Below, in pieces: positions 10,661-17,884 of a stretch of 64,000 nucleotides of DNA. The position numbers were made by a program, and so were the translations under genes. This DNA is from Flavobacterium sp. GT3R68 (GTDB lineage Bacteria; Bacteroidota; Bacteroidia; Flavobacteriales; Flavobacteriaceae), in contig NZ_VJZK01000001.1 of the NCBI RefSeq assembly GCF_007109225.1, forward strand, positions 826,731-890,730, written 5' to 3'. The notes below the pieces were generated by a model. The model was not told where the DNA came from and made no database searches. It saw only the letters and a list, made by a program, of their open reading frames with translations. Every line of letters begins with the position of its first letter. Position 1 is the first letter of the stretch.

Positions 10661-12586
10661 ATGAAAAAAGTACTCATACTCGTTTTTGTATTATTATCAA
10701 TAGGAGCAAAAGCACAAGATTATAAATTGTTTGGCGCCGGAGGCGAAAATAAAATTCAGTTGAAATGGATGTCAAAATTAATTAAATCCGATGTGGCATT
10801 CGATATCATGAAAAGCGAAGCGGGCGGAACCTGGCAAAAAATCAACCCGACTCCAATTATGCCTTCAGCGGTAATCAAGGAATCGGAATTGAAAACGGCT
10901 AAAAACCCGTTTCCAAAGGACGAATCGTATGCTTTCTATATCAAGTATAAAAATGTAAAGGAAGTTTCGGCCAATAAACAGGCCTATTCGGATTATACGT
11001 TAGCCTTAGCAGCCATCTTCGACAATGAGGTGGCCAAGCATTTGGGGATTTATTTCGAGGATAACGCGGTTGAAAAAGGAAAATCCTACAGCTATAAATT
11101 AGTCGATGCAAAAACCCAAAAGCAAATTTCGGTGGTTAATAATCTTGCTTTGGGGGAATTGCCTAAAGCGCCTGAGAATGAAAAAGTAGCACAGTTAAAA
11201 CAGAATGTGATGATTACATGGTCTGCCAACGAGGACTATATTGGATACAATATATATCGCAACGGAACGAAACTGAACAAAGAACCCATAATGGCTAACT
11301 TAGAGAAGAATGTCTACATAGCCAATTATGCCGATGCGAATGTTCCAGCCGGGAATTATGTGTATGTTTTAAAAGGGGTAACATTTTTAAATACCGAAAG
11401 TAAACCCTCAACAGACTTGAAAATAGTCGTAAAAGATATCACGCCGCCAGCAGTTGTAAAAGGATTTAAAGGCGAACGGAAAAACGATGAGGTAATTTTA
11501 ACATGGACGCCTTCAAAAGATAAAGAAGTAGCGGGTTATAACATTTATAAAAGTGACGACAAGGGAAAAACCTTCAAGAAAATCACAGCCCAAACCATCA
11601 AACCATCAGAAGCTAAATATGTGGAGAAATTAGACAAAACCACTTTCGGCTCATTGCAGTACATTGTCGAATCGGTAGATCAGGACAACAACGGAAATCG
11701 TTCGGTTCCTATAGGTGTTTTCGTTCCGGATCACGAAAAACCAAATATGCCAAATGAGTTGAAATCAAAATCAGAGGTTGGGAAAATCACCCTTTCCTGG
11801 CGTGCCAACTCCGAAAAAGATTTGGCAGGATACAGAATTTACAGAGGATTAAAAGACGATGACCAAAACGACATGCTTTTATTGAATGCCACGCCGCAAA
11901 CGGGAACTAGTTTTGTCGATGTTTTCAATGAAAAAGCAGGTACCAAATTCATATACAAAATTGCGGCTCTCGATAAATCATTCAACGAAAGCGACAAGGC
12001 AGTTGTCTGGGTTCAATTGCCGGATGTAATTCCGCCGCACGCGCCAATTTTGCGGGAAGCCAATTACGACAGAAATCAGGTAAATTTGAAATGGGACGCA
12101 GTTTTAAACGATAGCATTTTAGGGTATGATGTGTATCGGATTGTGGAGGGGAAGGAAATGAAAGTCAACAGAGAACCTGTAACTGCAACCAATTTTAGCG
12201 ACAGCGAAATGCCCGCCAGAGGAATCTGTGAATATTATGTAAAAGCAATCGATGTGGCCAAATTGGCTTCAAAAGCGTCCAATAAGTTAATGGTTACCAA
12301 AGCGGTCAATCCAAATCAGACAATCGATCTTGTGGCCACGCAAGATGCCAATAGTAAAAAAGTACAATTAAAAGTACAGGGCATTGAGCCCGAAGCAGTT
12401 CTGGAAGCAAAGCTGTATCGAAGAAAGGGAGATGCCGGATTTTTAAGAATTCCATTTACTGTTTCTGACTCGTTATTTACAGACGAAACCACGGAATTGG
12501 GTGTGATTTACGAATACTTTTTAGAGGTAATAACCACGGATGATGTCAAAATTAAATCTGAAAAAATTGCTGTTAACAATTCATAG
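10661..12586 (+). CDS. Secreted fibronectin type III repeat protein
   Basis: 641 residues with signal peptide (MKKVLILVFVLLSIGAKAQ). It contains at least four fibronectin III-like modules, recognisable by recurring WxxxxDxxxxGYxIY cores: VMITWSANEDYIGYNIYRNG, VILTWTPSKDKEVAGYNIYK, ITLSWRANSEKDLAGYRIYR and VNLKWDAVLNDSILGYDVYR. PP-x(V/A) linkers (DITPPAVVKGF, DVIPPHAPIL) separate them. It starts 17 nt after the giant protein gene and is probably co-transcribed. Fibronectin modules generally serve as spacers or binding platforms, so I infer a periplasmic or surface scaffold working with the two upstream products. No catalytic motif seen. Confidence 0.82.
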   Translation: MKKVLILVFVLLSIGAKAQDYKLFGAGGENKIQLKWMSKLIKSDVAFDIMKSEAGGTWQKINPTPIMPSAVIKESELKTAKNPFPKDESYAFYIKYKNVKEVSANKQAYSDYTLALAAIFDNEVAKHLGIYFEDNAVEKGKSYSYKLVDAKTQKQISVVNNLALGELPKAPENEKVAQLKQNVMITWSANEDYIGYNIYRNGTKLNKEPIMANLEKNVYIANYADANVPAGNYVYVLKGVTFLNTESKPSTDLKIVVKDITPPAVVKGFKGERKNDEVILTWTPSKDKEVAGYNIYKSDDKGKTFKKITAQTIKPSEAKYVEKLDKTTFGSLQYIVESVDQDNNGNRSVPIGVFVPDHEKPNMPNELKSKSEVGKITLSWRANSEKDLAGYRIYRGLKDDDQNDMLLLNATPQTGTSFVDVFNEKAGTKFIYKIAALDKSFNESDKAVVWVQLPDVIPPHAPILREANYDRNQVNLKWDAVLNDSILGYDVYRIVEGKEMKVNREPVTATNFSDSEMPARGICEYYVKAIDVAKLASKASNKLMVTKAVNPNQTIDLVATQDANSKKVQLKVQGIEPEAVLEAKLYRRKGDAGFLRIPFTVSDSLFTDETTELGVIYEYFLEVITTDDVKIKSEKIAVNNS

Positions 12587-12694
12587 TCCATATGAATTCC
12601 ACTTATAGAACTATCAATAAAACTGATTCTCATCCAGTGAAGAATCAAAAATAAAATTCTACTTTTGTCTGAACAGTAATTTAAAAAACAACAG

Positions 12695-13012
12695 ATGGCA
12701 ATAGCAATAACAGATGCTACTTTTGAAGAAGTAGTTTTAAAATCGACAAAACCAGTAATGGTAGATTTTTGGGCAGCATGGTGCGGTCCTTGCAGAATGG
12801 TTGGTCCAATCATCGACCAGATTAGTGAGGAATATGAAGGAAAAGCGGTTATCGGAAAGGTAGACGTGGACGCCAATCAGGAGTTCGCTGCAAAATACGG
12901 AGTGAGAAATATTCCAACTGTCTTGGTTTTTCAAAACGGAGAAGTAGTAGGAAGACAAGTGGGAGTTGCTCCAAAGCAAACTTACGCGGATAGTTTGGAT
13001 GCTTTATTGTAA
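12695..13012 (+). CDS. trxA: Thioredoxin
   Basis: A 105-residue cytoplasmic thioredoxin of normal family length, reducing protein disulfides. The active site WCGPC lies in FWAAWCGPCRM (around residues 28-37), and the cis-proline loop is NIPTVLVF. There is no signal peptide, so it is the cytoplasmic type rather than a TlpA-like protein. A Bacteroidota -7 box TACTTTTG lies at 12660-12667, but no matching TTTG is visible 19 nt upstream of it. A strong hairpin terminator follows the stop, so the gene appears to be monocistronic. The name trxA follows the family. Confidence 0.96.
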   Translation: MAIAITDATFEEVVLKSTKPVMVDFWAAWCGPCRMVGPIIDQISEEYEGKAVIGKVDVDANQEFAAKYGVRNIPTVLVFQNGEVVGRQVGVAPKQTYADSLDALL

Positions 13013-13031
13013 TTAAACATCAAAACAGTTA

Positions 13032-13059
13032 AAAAGGCCTGACGTAAGTCGGGCCTTTT
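13032..13059 (+). terminator. Terminator after trxA
   Basis: The arms AAAAGGCC and GGCCTTTT, with an inner GAC/GTC extension and a GTAA tetraloop, form a 12-bp stem with one T-G pair, 19 nt after the thioredoxin stop. The stem ends in four T. Confidence 0.75.
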
Positions 13060-13105
13060 ATGTTTACTGTAATAAATATAGTAATGTGTCACCTATAATG
13101 ATATA

Positions 13106-13128
13106 TCACCCTGAGCGCAGTCGAAGGG
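13106..13128 (+). repeat. Interspersed CCCTGAG/AGTCGAAGGG repeat, copy 1
   Basis: A 23-bp sequence whose core is CCCTGAGCGCAGTCGAAGGG preceded by TCA. Two more exact copies occur at 13173 and 13360. The ends CCCT/AGGG are inverted, giving an imperfect palindrome. The same motif is widespread between genes in many Bacteroidota genomes and is the source of spurious proteins containing HPERSRR. Confidence 0.85.
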
Positions 13129-13172
13129 CAGAGGATATCAGGCCTAAGGAGTAATTATGCGCCAGCCAGGTG

Positions 13173-13195
13173 TCACCCTGAGCGCAGTCGAAGGG
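13173..13195 (+). repeat. Interspersed CCCTGAG/AGTCGAAGGG repeat, copy 2
   Basis: Identical 23-bp copy, 67 bp after copy 1 and in the same orientation. Both are preceded by a short related lead-in (TGTCACC or ATATCACC). Confidence 0.85.
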
Positions 13196-13248
13196 GCGAA
13201 AGTCGCCTTTTTTGTTCAGGAGCCAATTTTGATTTTGTATCTGCAAAT

Positions 13249-13311
13249 GCAATTCCCGCTGTCGGCTTTATCCACGCAAAAAAGCGTGGGATACCGCCTC
13301 CATCGGGGCTA
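13249..13311 (+). repeat. Structured interspersed repeat (hairpin element), copy A
   Basis: About 63 bp. It begins GCAATTCCCGCT, contains the hairpin CCACGC-AAAAAA-GCGTGG (13272-13289) and ends CCATCGGGGCTA. A near-identical copy lies at 46959-47025, and a diverged copy with a different stem at 27219-27302, all on the plus strand. The fixed ends and variable stem suggest a mobile or RNA-structured intergenic repeat family of flavobacteria rather than a gene. Confidence 0.8.
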
Positions 13312-13359
13312 AAGGACCAATTATCCGCATTTTTTACTAGAATGGATTGCAATGATGTG

Positions 13360-13382
13360 TCACCCTGAGCGCAGTCGAAGGG
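13360..13382 (+). repeat. Interspersed CCCTGAG/AGTCGAAGGG repeat, copy 3
   Basis: Third identical 23-bp copy, 26 bp before the 21-bp tandem array. A reading frame running through it starts MMCHPERSRRV, the usual false translation of this repeat. Confidence 0.85.
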
Positions 13383-13408
13383 TAACGAGAGCGGTTGTTA
13401 AGTTTGTT

Positions 13409-13618
13409 TCTGCTTCTTACGACGTTTTTTCTGCTTCTTGCGACGTTATTCTTGCTTCTTGTGACATCGTTTCTGCATCTTGCGAGTTTATTTCTGCTAC
13501 TTACAACATTATTTCTGCTACTTACGACATTATTTCTGCTTCTTACGACGTTATTCTTGCTTCTTGCGACTTTGTTTCTGCTACTTGCGATTTTGTTCTT
13601 GCTACTTGCGATGTTTTT
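13409..13618 (+). repeat. Ten tandem 21-bp units
   Basis: Exactly ten 21-bp units without indels. The approximate consensus is TCTGCTTCTTGCGACGTT followed by three more bases (usually ATT or TTT). Variation sits mainly at unit positions 1-2, 6-7, 11 and the GAC. Because 21 is a multiple of three, all three forward frames stay open and give Leu-, Cys/Tyr- or Ser/Ala-rich heptads; I regard none of these as a gene. Together with the flanking interspersed repeats this accounts for the 724 bp between trxA and the DUF58 gene. Confidence 0.9.
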
Positions 13619-13736
13619 TATTTAAGAGCGAAACGGTCCAATCCTCAAGCGCCAAACTTTCAAACTTTTAATTTCCAAATCATTCAATCTTTTAATACAT
13701 TTGACACGAGCCGTAAGGCAAACTGACGCAGTAAAA

Positions 13737-14663
13737 ATGAAGATCGAATCCCAATTAGAAAAAATATCCAGTTTCCAGCATCTGGAGTTACTCGCCAATC
13801 AAGTGGTAGAGGGCTTCATTTCCGGAATGCACAAAAGCCCGTTTCATGGATTCTCTGCCGAATTTGCCGAACATAAGGTGTATAATTCCGGAGAAAGTAC
13901 CCGGCATATCGACTGGAAGTTGTTCGCAAAAACAGATCGTTTGTATACCAAGCGTTACGAAGAGGAAACGAACCTGCGCTGTCATCTGATTATTGATAAT
14001 TCCTCCTCCATGCATTACCCGAAGCTGAACAACAATCAGCAATTCTACGAAAGCAAAATAGGATTTTCGATTTTGGCTTCCGCCGTATTAATGAATCTGC
14101 TGAAGAAACAACGGGATGCGGTAGGGTTAAGTGTTTATTCGGATACCTATGAATATTATGCCCCTGAAAAAGGAAGCGACCGTCATCACCGCATGTTGAT
14201 CAATACACTGGAAAACCTGTTGGTCAATCAGAAACCCAAAAAAAACACGGACACCGTCACTTTCCTGCATCAGATTGCCGAGAAAATGCACCGCCGTTCG
14301 ATGATTATCCTCTTTACCGATATGTTTCAGTCCGGTAATGAAGAGGCGTTGTTCAATGCGTTGCAGCACCTCAAACATGACAAACATAAAGTGGTCCTGT
14401 TTCATGTGATCGACAATAAAACAGAGCTGAATTTTGACTTCGACAACACGCCAAGAAAGTTTATTGATGTTGAAACGGGAGATGAGGTTAATATATTTGC
14501 CGATAATGTGAAGCAGGAATATGAAAAATTGGCGGAAAACTACTTTAAAAAGGTAGCATTGACCTGCGCTCAGAATAAAATTAAGTACGTCCCTGTTGCT
14601 GTGGGCGAAAATTTCGAAAAAATATTAACCACATATTTAATTGAAAAACAAACCTTTGGATAA
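13737..14663 (+). CDS. DUF58 domain protein (MoxR-associated, vWA-like)
   Basis: 308 residues from the ATG at 13737; an in-frame TTG lies upstream at 13701 but the leader it adds looks non-native. The DUF58 signature is clear: HGFSAEFAEHKVYNSGESTRHIDWKLFAKTD (split as HGFSAEFAEHKVYNSG and RHIDWKLFAKTDRL), followed by a von Willebrand A-like fold with a MIDAS-like LIIDNSSSMHY. These proteins usually work with a MoxR AAA ATPase as a chaperone/activation pair, often in aerotolerance-type operons; no moxR gene is adjacent here. A tRNA-Asp follows 86 nt later. Confidence 0.88.
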   Translation: MKIESQLEKISSFQHLELLANQVVEGFISGMHKSPFHGFSAEFAEHKVYNSGESTRHIDWKLFAKTDRLYTKRYEEETNLRCHLIIDNSSSMHYPKLNNNQQFYESKIGFSILASAVLMNLLKKQRDAVGLSVYSDTYEYYAPEKGSDRHHRMLINTLENLLVNQKPKKNTDTVTFLHQIAEKMHRRSMIILFTDMFQSGNEEALFNALQHLKHDKHKVVLFHVIDNKTELNFDFDNTPRKFIDVETGDEVNIFADNVKQEYEKLAENYFKKVALTCAQNKIKYVPVAVGENFEKILTTYLIEKQTFG

Positions 14664-14700
14664 TAAGTTAAATTTTAATTTAAATATTTTTCTAAAAACG

Positions 14701-14731
14701 TTTGGAGAAGTCGAAATAGGTTGTATATTTG
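14701..14731 (+). promoter_or_regulatory. Promoter of tRNA-Asp
   Basis: A textbook Bacteroidota sigma-A promoter: TTTG at 14701-14704, a 19-nt spacer and TATATTTG at 14724-14731. It ends 18 nt before the mature tRNA. The other two tRNAs in the window have the same arrangement. Confidence 0.85.
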
Positions 14732-14749
14732 CACTCGCAATAAAGCGCT

Positions 14750-14823
14750 GGTTTGGTAGTTCAGTTGGTTAGAATACATGCCTGTCACGCATGGGGTCGC
14801 GGGTTCGAGTCCCGTCCAGACCG
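14750..14823 (+). tRNA. tRNA-Asp (GTC)
   Basis: 74 nt. The acceptor stem GGTTTGG pairs with CCAGACC, the discriminator is G, the anticodon stem CATGC/GCATG encloses CTGTCAC with anticodon GTC, and the T arm is GCGGGTTCGAGTCCCGT. CCA is not encoded. Its last 16 bases (14808-14823) begin the 169-bp direct repeat, so this tRNA is the integration site of the downstream element and is left intact by it. Confidence 0.97.
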
Positions 14824-14976
14824 CTTAAATTGGGGAAAGCCTTTCGTAAAGAAAGGCTTTTTTGCCCCCAAAAAGGTTTTTAAAATAGTTGTGTTGTTTC
14901 GGTACGCAAGTACCAGGTTTAGTAGTTAGACCAATGAAAAGCTTTCCACTTTATTGTGGATAGCTTTTTTGATTTA
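14808..14976 (+). repeat. Left direct repeat (att) of the integrative element
   Basis: 169 bp identical to 23918-24086. It starts in the T arm of tRNA-Asp (AGTCCCGTCCAGACCGC) and includes the tRNA terminator, the small hairpin GGTAC-GCAA-GTACC and a second T-rich hairpin (AAAAGCTTTCCAC with GTGGATAGCTTTT). The base before it differs between copies (G here, T on the right), as does the base after it (G versus A), which fixes both edges. Confidence 0.95.
14832..14868 (+). terminator. Terminator of tRNA-Asp
   Basis: GGGGAAAGCCTTTC pairs with GAAAGGCTTT and a later CCCC around a short loop, with a T run inside the right arm. It starts 9 nt after the tRNA. The same hairpin is repeated at 23942-23978 in the right direct repeat. 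Confidence 0.85.
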
Positions 14977-15054
14977 GGGAAGTTTCATACTTCATTTTGG
15001 AGGTTTCTTCTCTCTCCATATTTCCCCATTTTACTTCTAAAAAGGATAACAATT

Positions 15055-15085
15055 AGGTGTGCATCATTTTAAAAAAGGTGTGCAT
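15055..15085 (+). repeat. Paired decamers between att and integrase
   Basis: AGGTGTGCAT occurs at 15055-15064 and again at 15076-15085, exactly 21 bp apart (two helical turns), between the att repeat and the integrase start. The spacing suits cooperative binding by a recombinase arm domain, an excisionase or a repressor; the assignment is inference. Confidence 0.5.
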
Positions 15086-15140
15086 GTTATTCATTTTTTT
15101 TACCCATTCATCCCATTCACCAACTAAACAACTAAAAATC

Positions 15141-16349
15141 ATGAATATTATAAAAATCAATATAACATTTCTGCTTACCAGAAATAGGTTAAATAAAATG
15201 GGCAAATGTTCTCTTAGATGCAGAATCACCTACTTACAGAAAAGACAAGAATTTGCAACAGGGTTATTTATAAATCCCAATCATTGGTACAGCAATTTTC
15301 AACTAGCTAAGCCCCCCAATGAAGAAAATATTTTTATAAATACTGAACTAAGCCTGATTAAACAAAAAATTAATCAGGCTTTTTTATTTCTACAAATCAA
15401 CGAAATAAATATCTCCGTGGAAGACATTTACAAGCAATACAAAGGGAAAACCCTTGATAAGGAATTTGGTGTAATTGAAGCCTACAATCAATACATTGAA
15501 AGAATTAAAAAGCTTATTGATATTGAAATACAGATGGTGACTTACAAAAAATACATTGAATCTCGAAATCATCTTTTAGCGTTTGTAGTTTGGAAGTTTA
15601 AAGTTAAGGATTTCAAGTTTAGAGAGCTCAATTTTAACTTTATTACGGATTATGAATATTTCCTTAAAACCGAGAAAAACTTACAGCAAAGCACCTTAAA
15701 TAAGGCTATTCAGAGGTTTAGAAAAGTAATGCAGTTTGCAATAAGTCAGAATTATTTGGATAAAGATCCTTTTCTTCTTTACAAGGCAAAACGAATCAAA
15801 AAAGAAATCATTTTTTTGACAAATGAAGAACTTAAAGCTTTGGAAAACCAACAATTTGAGATAAAAAGAATAGAGCAAATCAAAGATTTATTTGTGTTTT
15901 GCTGCTACACAGGATTAGCGTTTAATGAAATGACGAATTTAAAAAAAAGCCATGTTGTGAAAGGTTTTGATGGTGGACTATGGTTAAATATTAATAGAGC
16001 CAAAACCCTGAAAAGTTATAAGATTCCGTTATTGAATCAAGCTAAGGTAATATTGGATAAATACGAAAATGGAAAATCAGAAAAAGTATTTCCAAAAATA
16101 TCAAATCCAAAATTCAACGCATATCTCAAAGAGATAGCAGATGTTGTGGGGATTCCTAAAAATCTAACCCATCACGTTGCAAGAAAAACTTTTGCAACAA
16201 CAGTTTTGCTTTTTAATGACGTTTCAATGGAAATTGTATCTGAACTTTTAGGACATTCCAAATTATCCACCACCCAAGAACATTATGCAAAAGTGGTGCA
16301 AAGTAAAGTTAGTGATTCAATGCGAATACTTGCAAATAAACTAAAGTAG
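15141..16349 (+). CDS. int: Tyrosine recombinase/integrase
   Basis: 402 residues from the ATG at 15141, which gives the usual Bacteroidota arm-domain start (MNIIKINITFLL..RNRLNKMGKCSLR..ATGLFINPNHW). Domain order is arm-binding (1-90), core-binding SAM-like (about 115-215) and catalytic (about 230-402). Visible catalytic elements are HxxR in THHVARKTFAT (near 344), LLGHSKLSTT, and the nucleophile Tyr at about 382 (EHYAK). The box I Arg position reads Ala (CCYTGLAFNEM), a substitution also seen in Bacteroidota integrases of the IntDOT type. It lies 317 bp from the intact tRNA end and should drive integration and excision at the 169-bp repeats. A terminator-like hairpin lies inside the gene. 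Confidence 0.93.
   Translation: MNIIKINITFLLTRNRLNKMGKCSLRCRITYLQKRQEFATGLFINPNHWYSNFQLAKPPNEENIFINTELSLIKQKINQAFLFLQINEINISVEDIYKQYKGKTLDKEFGVIEAYNQYIERIKKLIDIEIQMVTYKKYIESRNHLLAFVVWKFKVKDFKFRELNFNFITDYEYFLKTEKNLQQSTLNKAIQRFRKVMQFAISQNYLDKDPFLLYKAKRIKKEIIFLTNEELKALENQQFEIKRIEQIKDLFVFCCYTGLAFNEMTNLKKSHVVKGFDGGLWLNINRAKTLKSYKIPLLNQAKVILDKYENGKSEKVFPKISNPKFNAYLKEIADVVGIPKNLTHHVARKTFATTVLLFNDVSMEIVSELLGHSKLSTTQEHYAKVVQSKVSDSMRILANKLK
15350..15386 (+). terminator. Terminator-like hairpin inside the integrase gene
   Basis: A perfect 12-bp inverted repeat, AAGCCTGATTAA and TTAATCAGGCTT with an 8-nt A-rich loop, runs directly into TTTTTT. It lies about 210 nt into the coding sequence (residues near INTELSLIKQKINQAF). 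It looks like a genuine intrinsic terminator, so it may limit full-length integrase mRNA; this is unproven. Confidence 0.6.
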
Positions 16350-16380
16350 AAATAGCAAACAATTTTTACCTATTAAACCT

Positions 16381-16416
16381 AAACTCCATTTTGTATTTAA
16401 CAATTTGGAGTTTTTT
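16381..16416 (+). terminator. Terminator after integrase
   Basis: AAACTCCA and TGGAGTTT flank a 17-nt loop and lead into a T run, 31 nt after the integrase stop. Confidence 0.65.
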
Positions 16417-16448
16417 AATATATACGAACAGTTACAAAAAAAATATTT

Positions 16449-16889
16449 ATGAATAAAATCGCAGAAATTAAAGTATCGTATAATATACGAAACACTCAAA
16501 AAGAAAAAATAACCTCTGGACAAAAAGCATATGAAATTTTTTTAAAGTCTTGGAAAAAAGGATTGTTAGAACTCCAAGAGGAATTTAAAGTACTACTTTT
16601 AAATAGAGCAAATGAAGTTTTAGGGATTTACTCACTATCAAAAGGTGGAATTTCTGGGACTGTTGTAGATGTCAGATTGATATTTTCAGTAGCGCTAAAG
16701 TGCAATGCTTCGAGCATTATAATATCACATAATCATCCGTCTGGAAATCTGAAACCAAGTGATTCAGATATTAAAATAACCAATAAAATAAAAAAATGTT
16801 CAGAGTTTTTGGATATTGCATTACTTGACCATTTGATAATTACAAAGTATGGTTTTTATAGCTTTTCAGATGAAGGAATCCTTTTTTAA
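16449..16889 (+). CDS. radC: RadC-family JAB/MPN protein
   Basis: 146 residues covering only the RadC JAB domain; the N-terminal helix-hairpin-helix of chromosomal RadC is missing, as is usual for mobile-element copies. The JAMM-type metal site is present as SHNHPSGNLKPSDSD (about residues 92-106), with GGISGTVVDVRLIF preceding it. Such short RadC proteins are common on Bacteroidota integrative elements and plasmids; their biochemical role is not established, although the fold is a metal-dependent isopeptidase/hydrolase. It follows the integrase terminator and is read in the same direction. Confidence 0.85.
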   Translation: MNKIAEIKVSYNIRNTQKEKITSGQKAYEIFLKSWKKGLLELQEEFKVLLLNRANEVLGIYSLSKGGISGTVVDVRLIFSVALKCNASSIIISHNHPSGNLKPSDSDIKITNKIKKCSEFLDIALLDHLIITKYGFYSFSDEGILF

Positions 16890-16947
16890 ACGTAACCCAT
16901 CGAAGATTACATTAGCCCTACATCTAAATAAGTTGTAGGGAAACGAT

Positions 16948-17220
16948 TTATTTATTTTGGATTGTCGTTAATTCAAAATTAAATAATTCTGCAAGCGGAA
17001 CTTCTAAGGCTCTAGTGATTTTAAATATTGTGCTAATGGTAGGATTTATTCTTACTGTTTCAATTCTTGCAATTTGTGATAGTGTTATTTCCGAACGATA
17101 AGCAAGTTCTTCCTGTGAGATACCTTTTTTATTACGTATCTCTTTTAGTCGTTTTGCCAACAACTGCAATCCGTCCTCGTCAAAGATTAATTTTCTAAAT
17201 TTAGTATCGTCCTTTTTCAC
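16948..17220 (-). CDS. XRE-family helix-turn-helix regulator
   Basis: 90 residues. The central Cro/C1-type HTH is clear (LKEIRNKKGISQEELAYRSEITLSQIARIETVRINPTI, split here as RNKKGISQEELAYRSE and LSQIARIE), followed by a short dimerisation tail (ITRALEVPLAELFNF). It is transcribed against its neighbours and divergently from the gene at 17410. The divergent gap holds a perfect palindrome at 17252-17273 that overlaps a promoter, a typical arrangement for an autoregulating element repressor. I take it as the master switch of the integrative element (inference). Confidence 0.85.
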   Translation of the reverse strand: MKKDDTKFRKLIFDEDGLQLLAKRLKEIRNKKGISQEELAYRSEITLSQIARIETVRINPTISTIFKITRALEVPLAELFNFELTTIQNK

Positions 17221-17251
17221 TATTCAAAAAGAAGATATAAATAACAAAATC

Positions 17252-17273
17252 ATTATAGCACTTATGCTATAAT
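17252..17273. promoter_or_regulatory. Palindromic operator of the XRE regulator
   Basis: Perfect 9-bp arms, ATTATAGCA and TGCTATAAT, with a 4-nt spacer CTTA. It lies 32 bp from the xre start and immediately upstream of a plus-strand -7 box TATATTTG (17277-17284). Bound protein would block the promoter of the gene at 17410. A related site lies at 20767-20781. Confidence 0.65.
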
Positions 17274-17276
17274 TGT

Positions 17277-17284
17277 TATATTTG
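17277..17284 (+). promoter_or_regulatory. -7 box reading toward the gene at 17410
   Basis: TATATTTG fits the Bacteroidota -7 consensus. The expected -33 position falls within or at the edge of the palindromic operator and shows no good TTTG, suggesting an activated or weak promoter. The leader to 17410 would be about 120 nt. Confidence 0.5.
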
Positions 17285-17409
17285 TTAAAAATAACGACTC
17301 TGCTAATCATTATCAGTTTCTGCCAGCCAATATTTGCAGGCACAGGGACACAAAAGCCAAGCCTTTAATAAATAAAATTTAAATAATATTAATATAAAAT
17401 AAGAATACT

Positions 17410-17829
17410 ATGTTTAAATCACTAAAAAAAATACAAGAATACACAAAGTTAGGTCATTCAATGAATAGTGTATCACAGATGTTAACTATGTTACTTGAAA
17501 AGCATAAAGGAGGATCTGCTCCAATGGACTTAAAAGAAGAAATATATATAATATCCTACGTAGCCAGAAAAGGAATTTTAGACAGAATGGATGAATACGA
17601 ATGGAATTTGGAAGGTCCAATTCATGTCCCTGTAATAAATTCAAAGAATATAACTCTATTTCACGCATATAGTAATACAATTTCACTTATTAAATCTTTG
17701 TCAATTGAATTAGGTTTTCCGTCTGAAGTAGAAAGCATACTTAATAAAGAAACTTGTTATTATGAGTTTGAGAGCTTATTTCCTGTAGAAACCATAAAAC
17801 AACTTGATAAACTAATTTTGATAAATTAA
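17410..17829 (+). CDS. Unknown protein, element-encoded
   Basis: 139 residues, no signal peptide or membrane segment. It starts MFKSLKKIQEYTKLGHSM and contains LKEEIYIISYVARKGILDRMDEYEWN and a mixed alpha/beta C-terminal half. I do not recognise a family. It is the first gene on the plus strand after the XRE operator, so it is likely under repressor control. The start ATG follows an A-rich leader typical of Bacteroidota. Confidence 0.7.
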   Translation: MFKSLKKIQEYTKLGHSMNSVSQMLTMLLEKHKGGSAPMDLKEEIYIISYVARKGILDRMDEYEWNLEGPIHVPVINSKNITLFHAYSNTISLIKSLSIELGFPSEVESILNKETCYYEFESLFPVETIKQLDKLILIN

Positions 17830-17884
17830 CAATTTAAAATTTCGTTTAAATAACAATCATTTTACCAACTTGCCAAATAAATCA

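Noticed and set aside
13409..13618. Possible CRISPR array
   Set aside because: The units are contiguous 21-mers with no unique spacers, and no cas genes are present.
13352..13726. A 124-residue reading frame starting MMCHPERSRR
   Set aside because: It is the translation of an interspersed repeat and ten 21-bp units, and ends in low-complexity sequence; all three forward frames are equally open.
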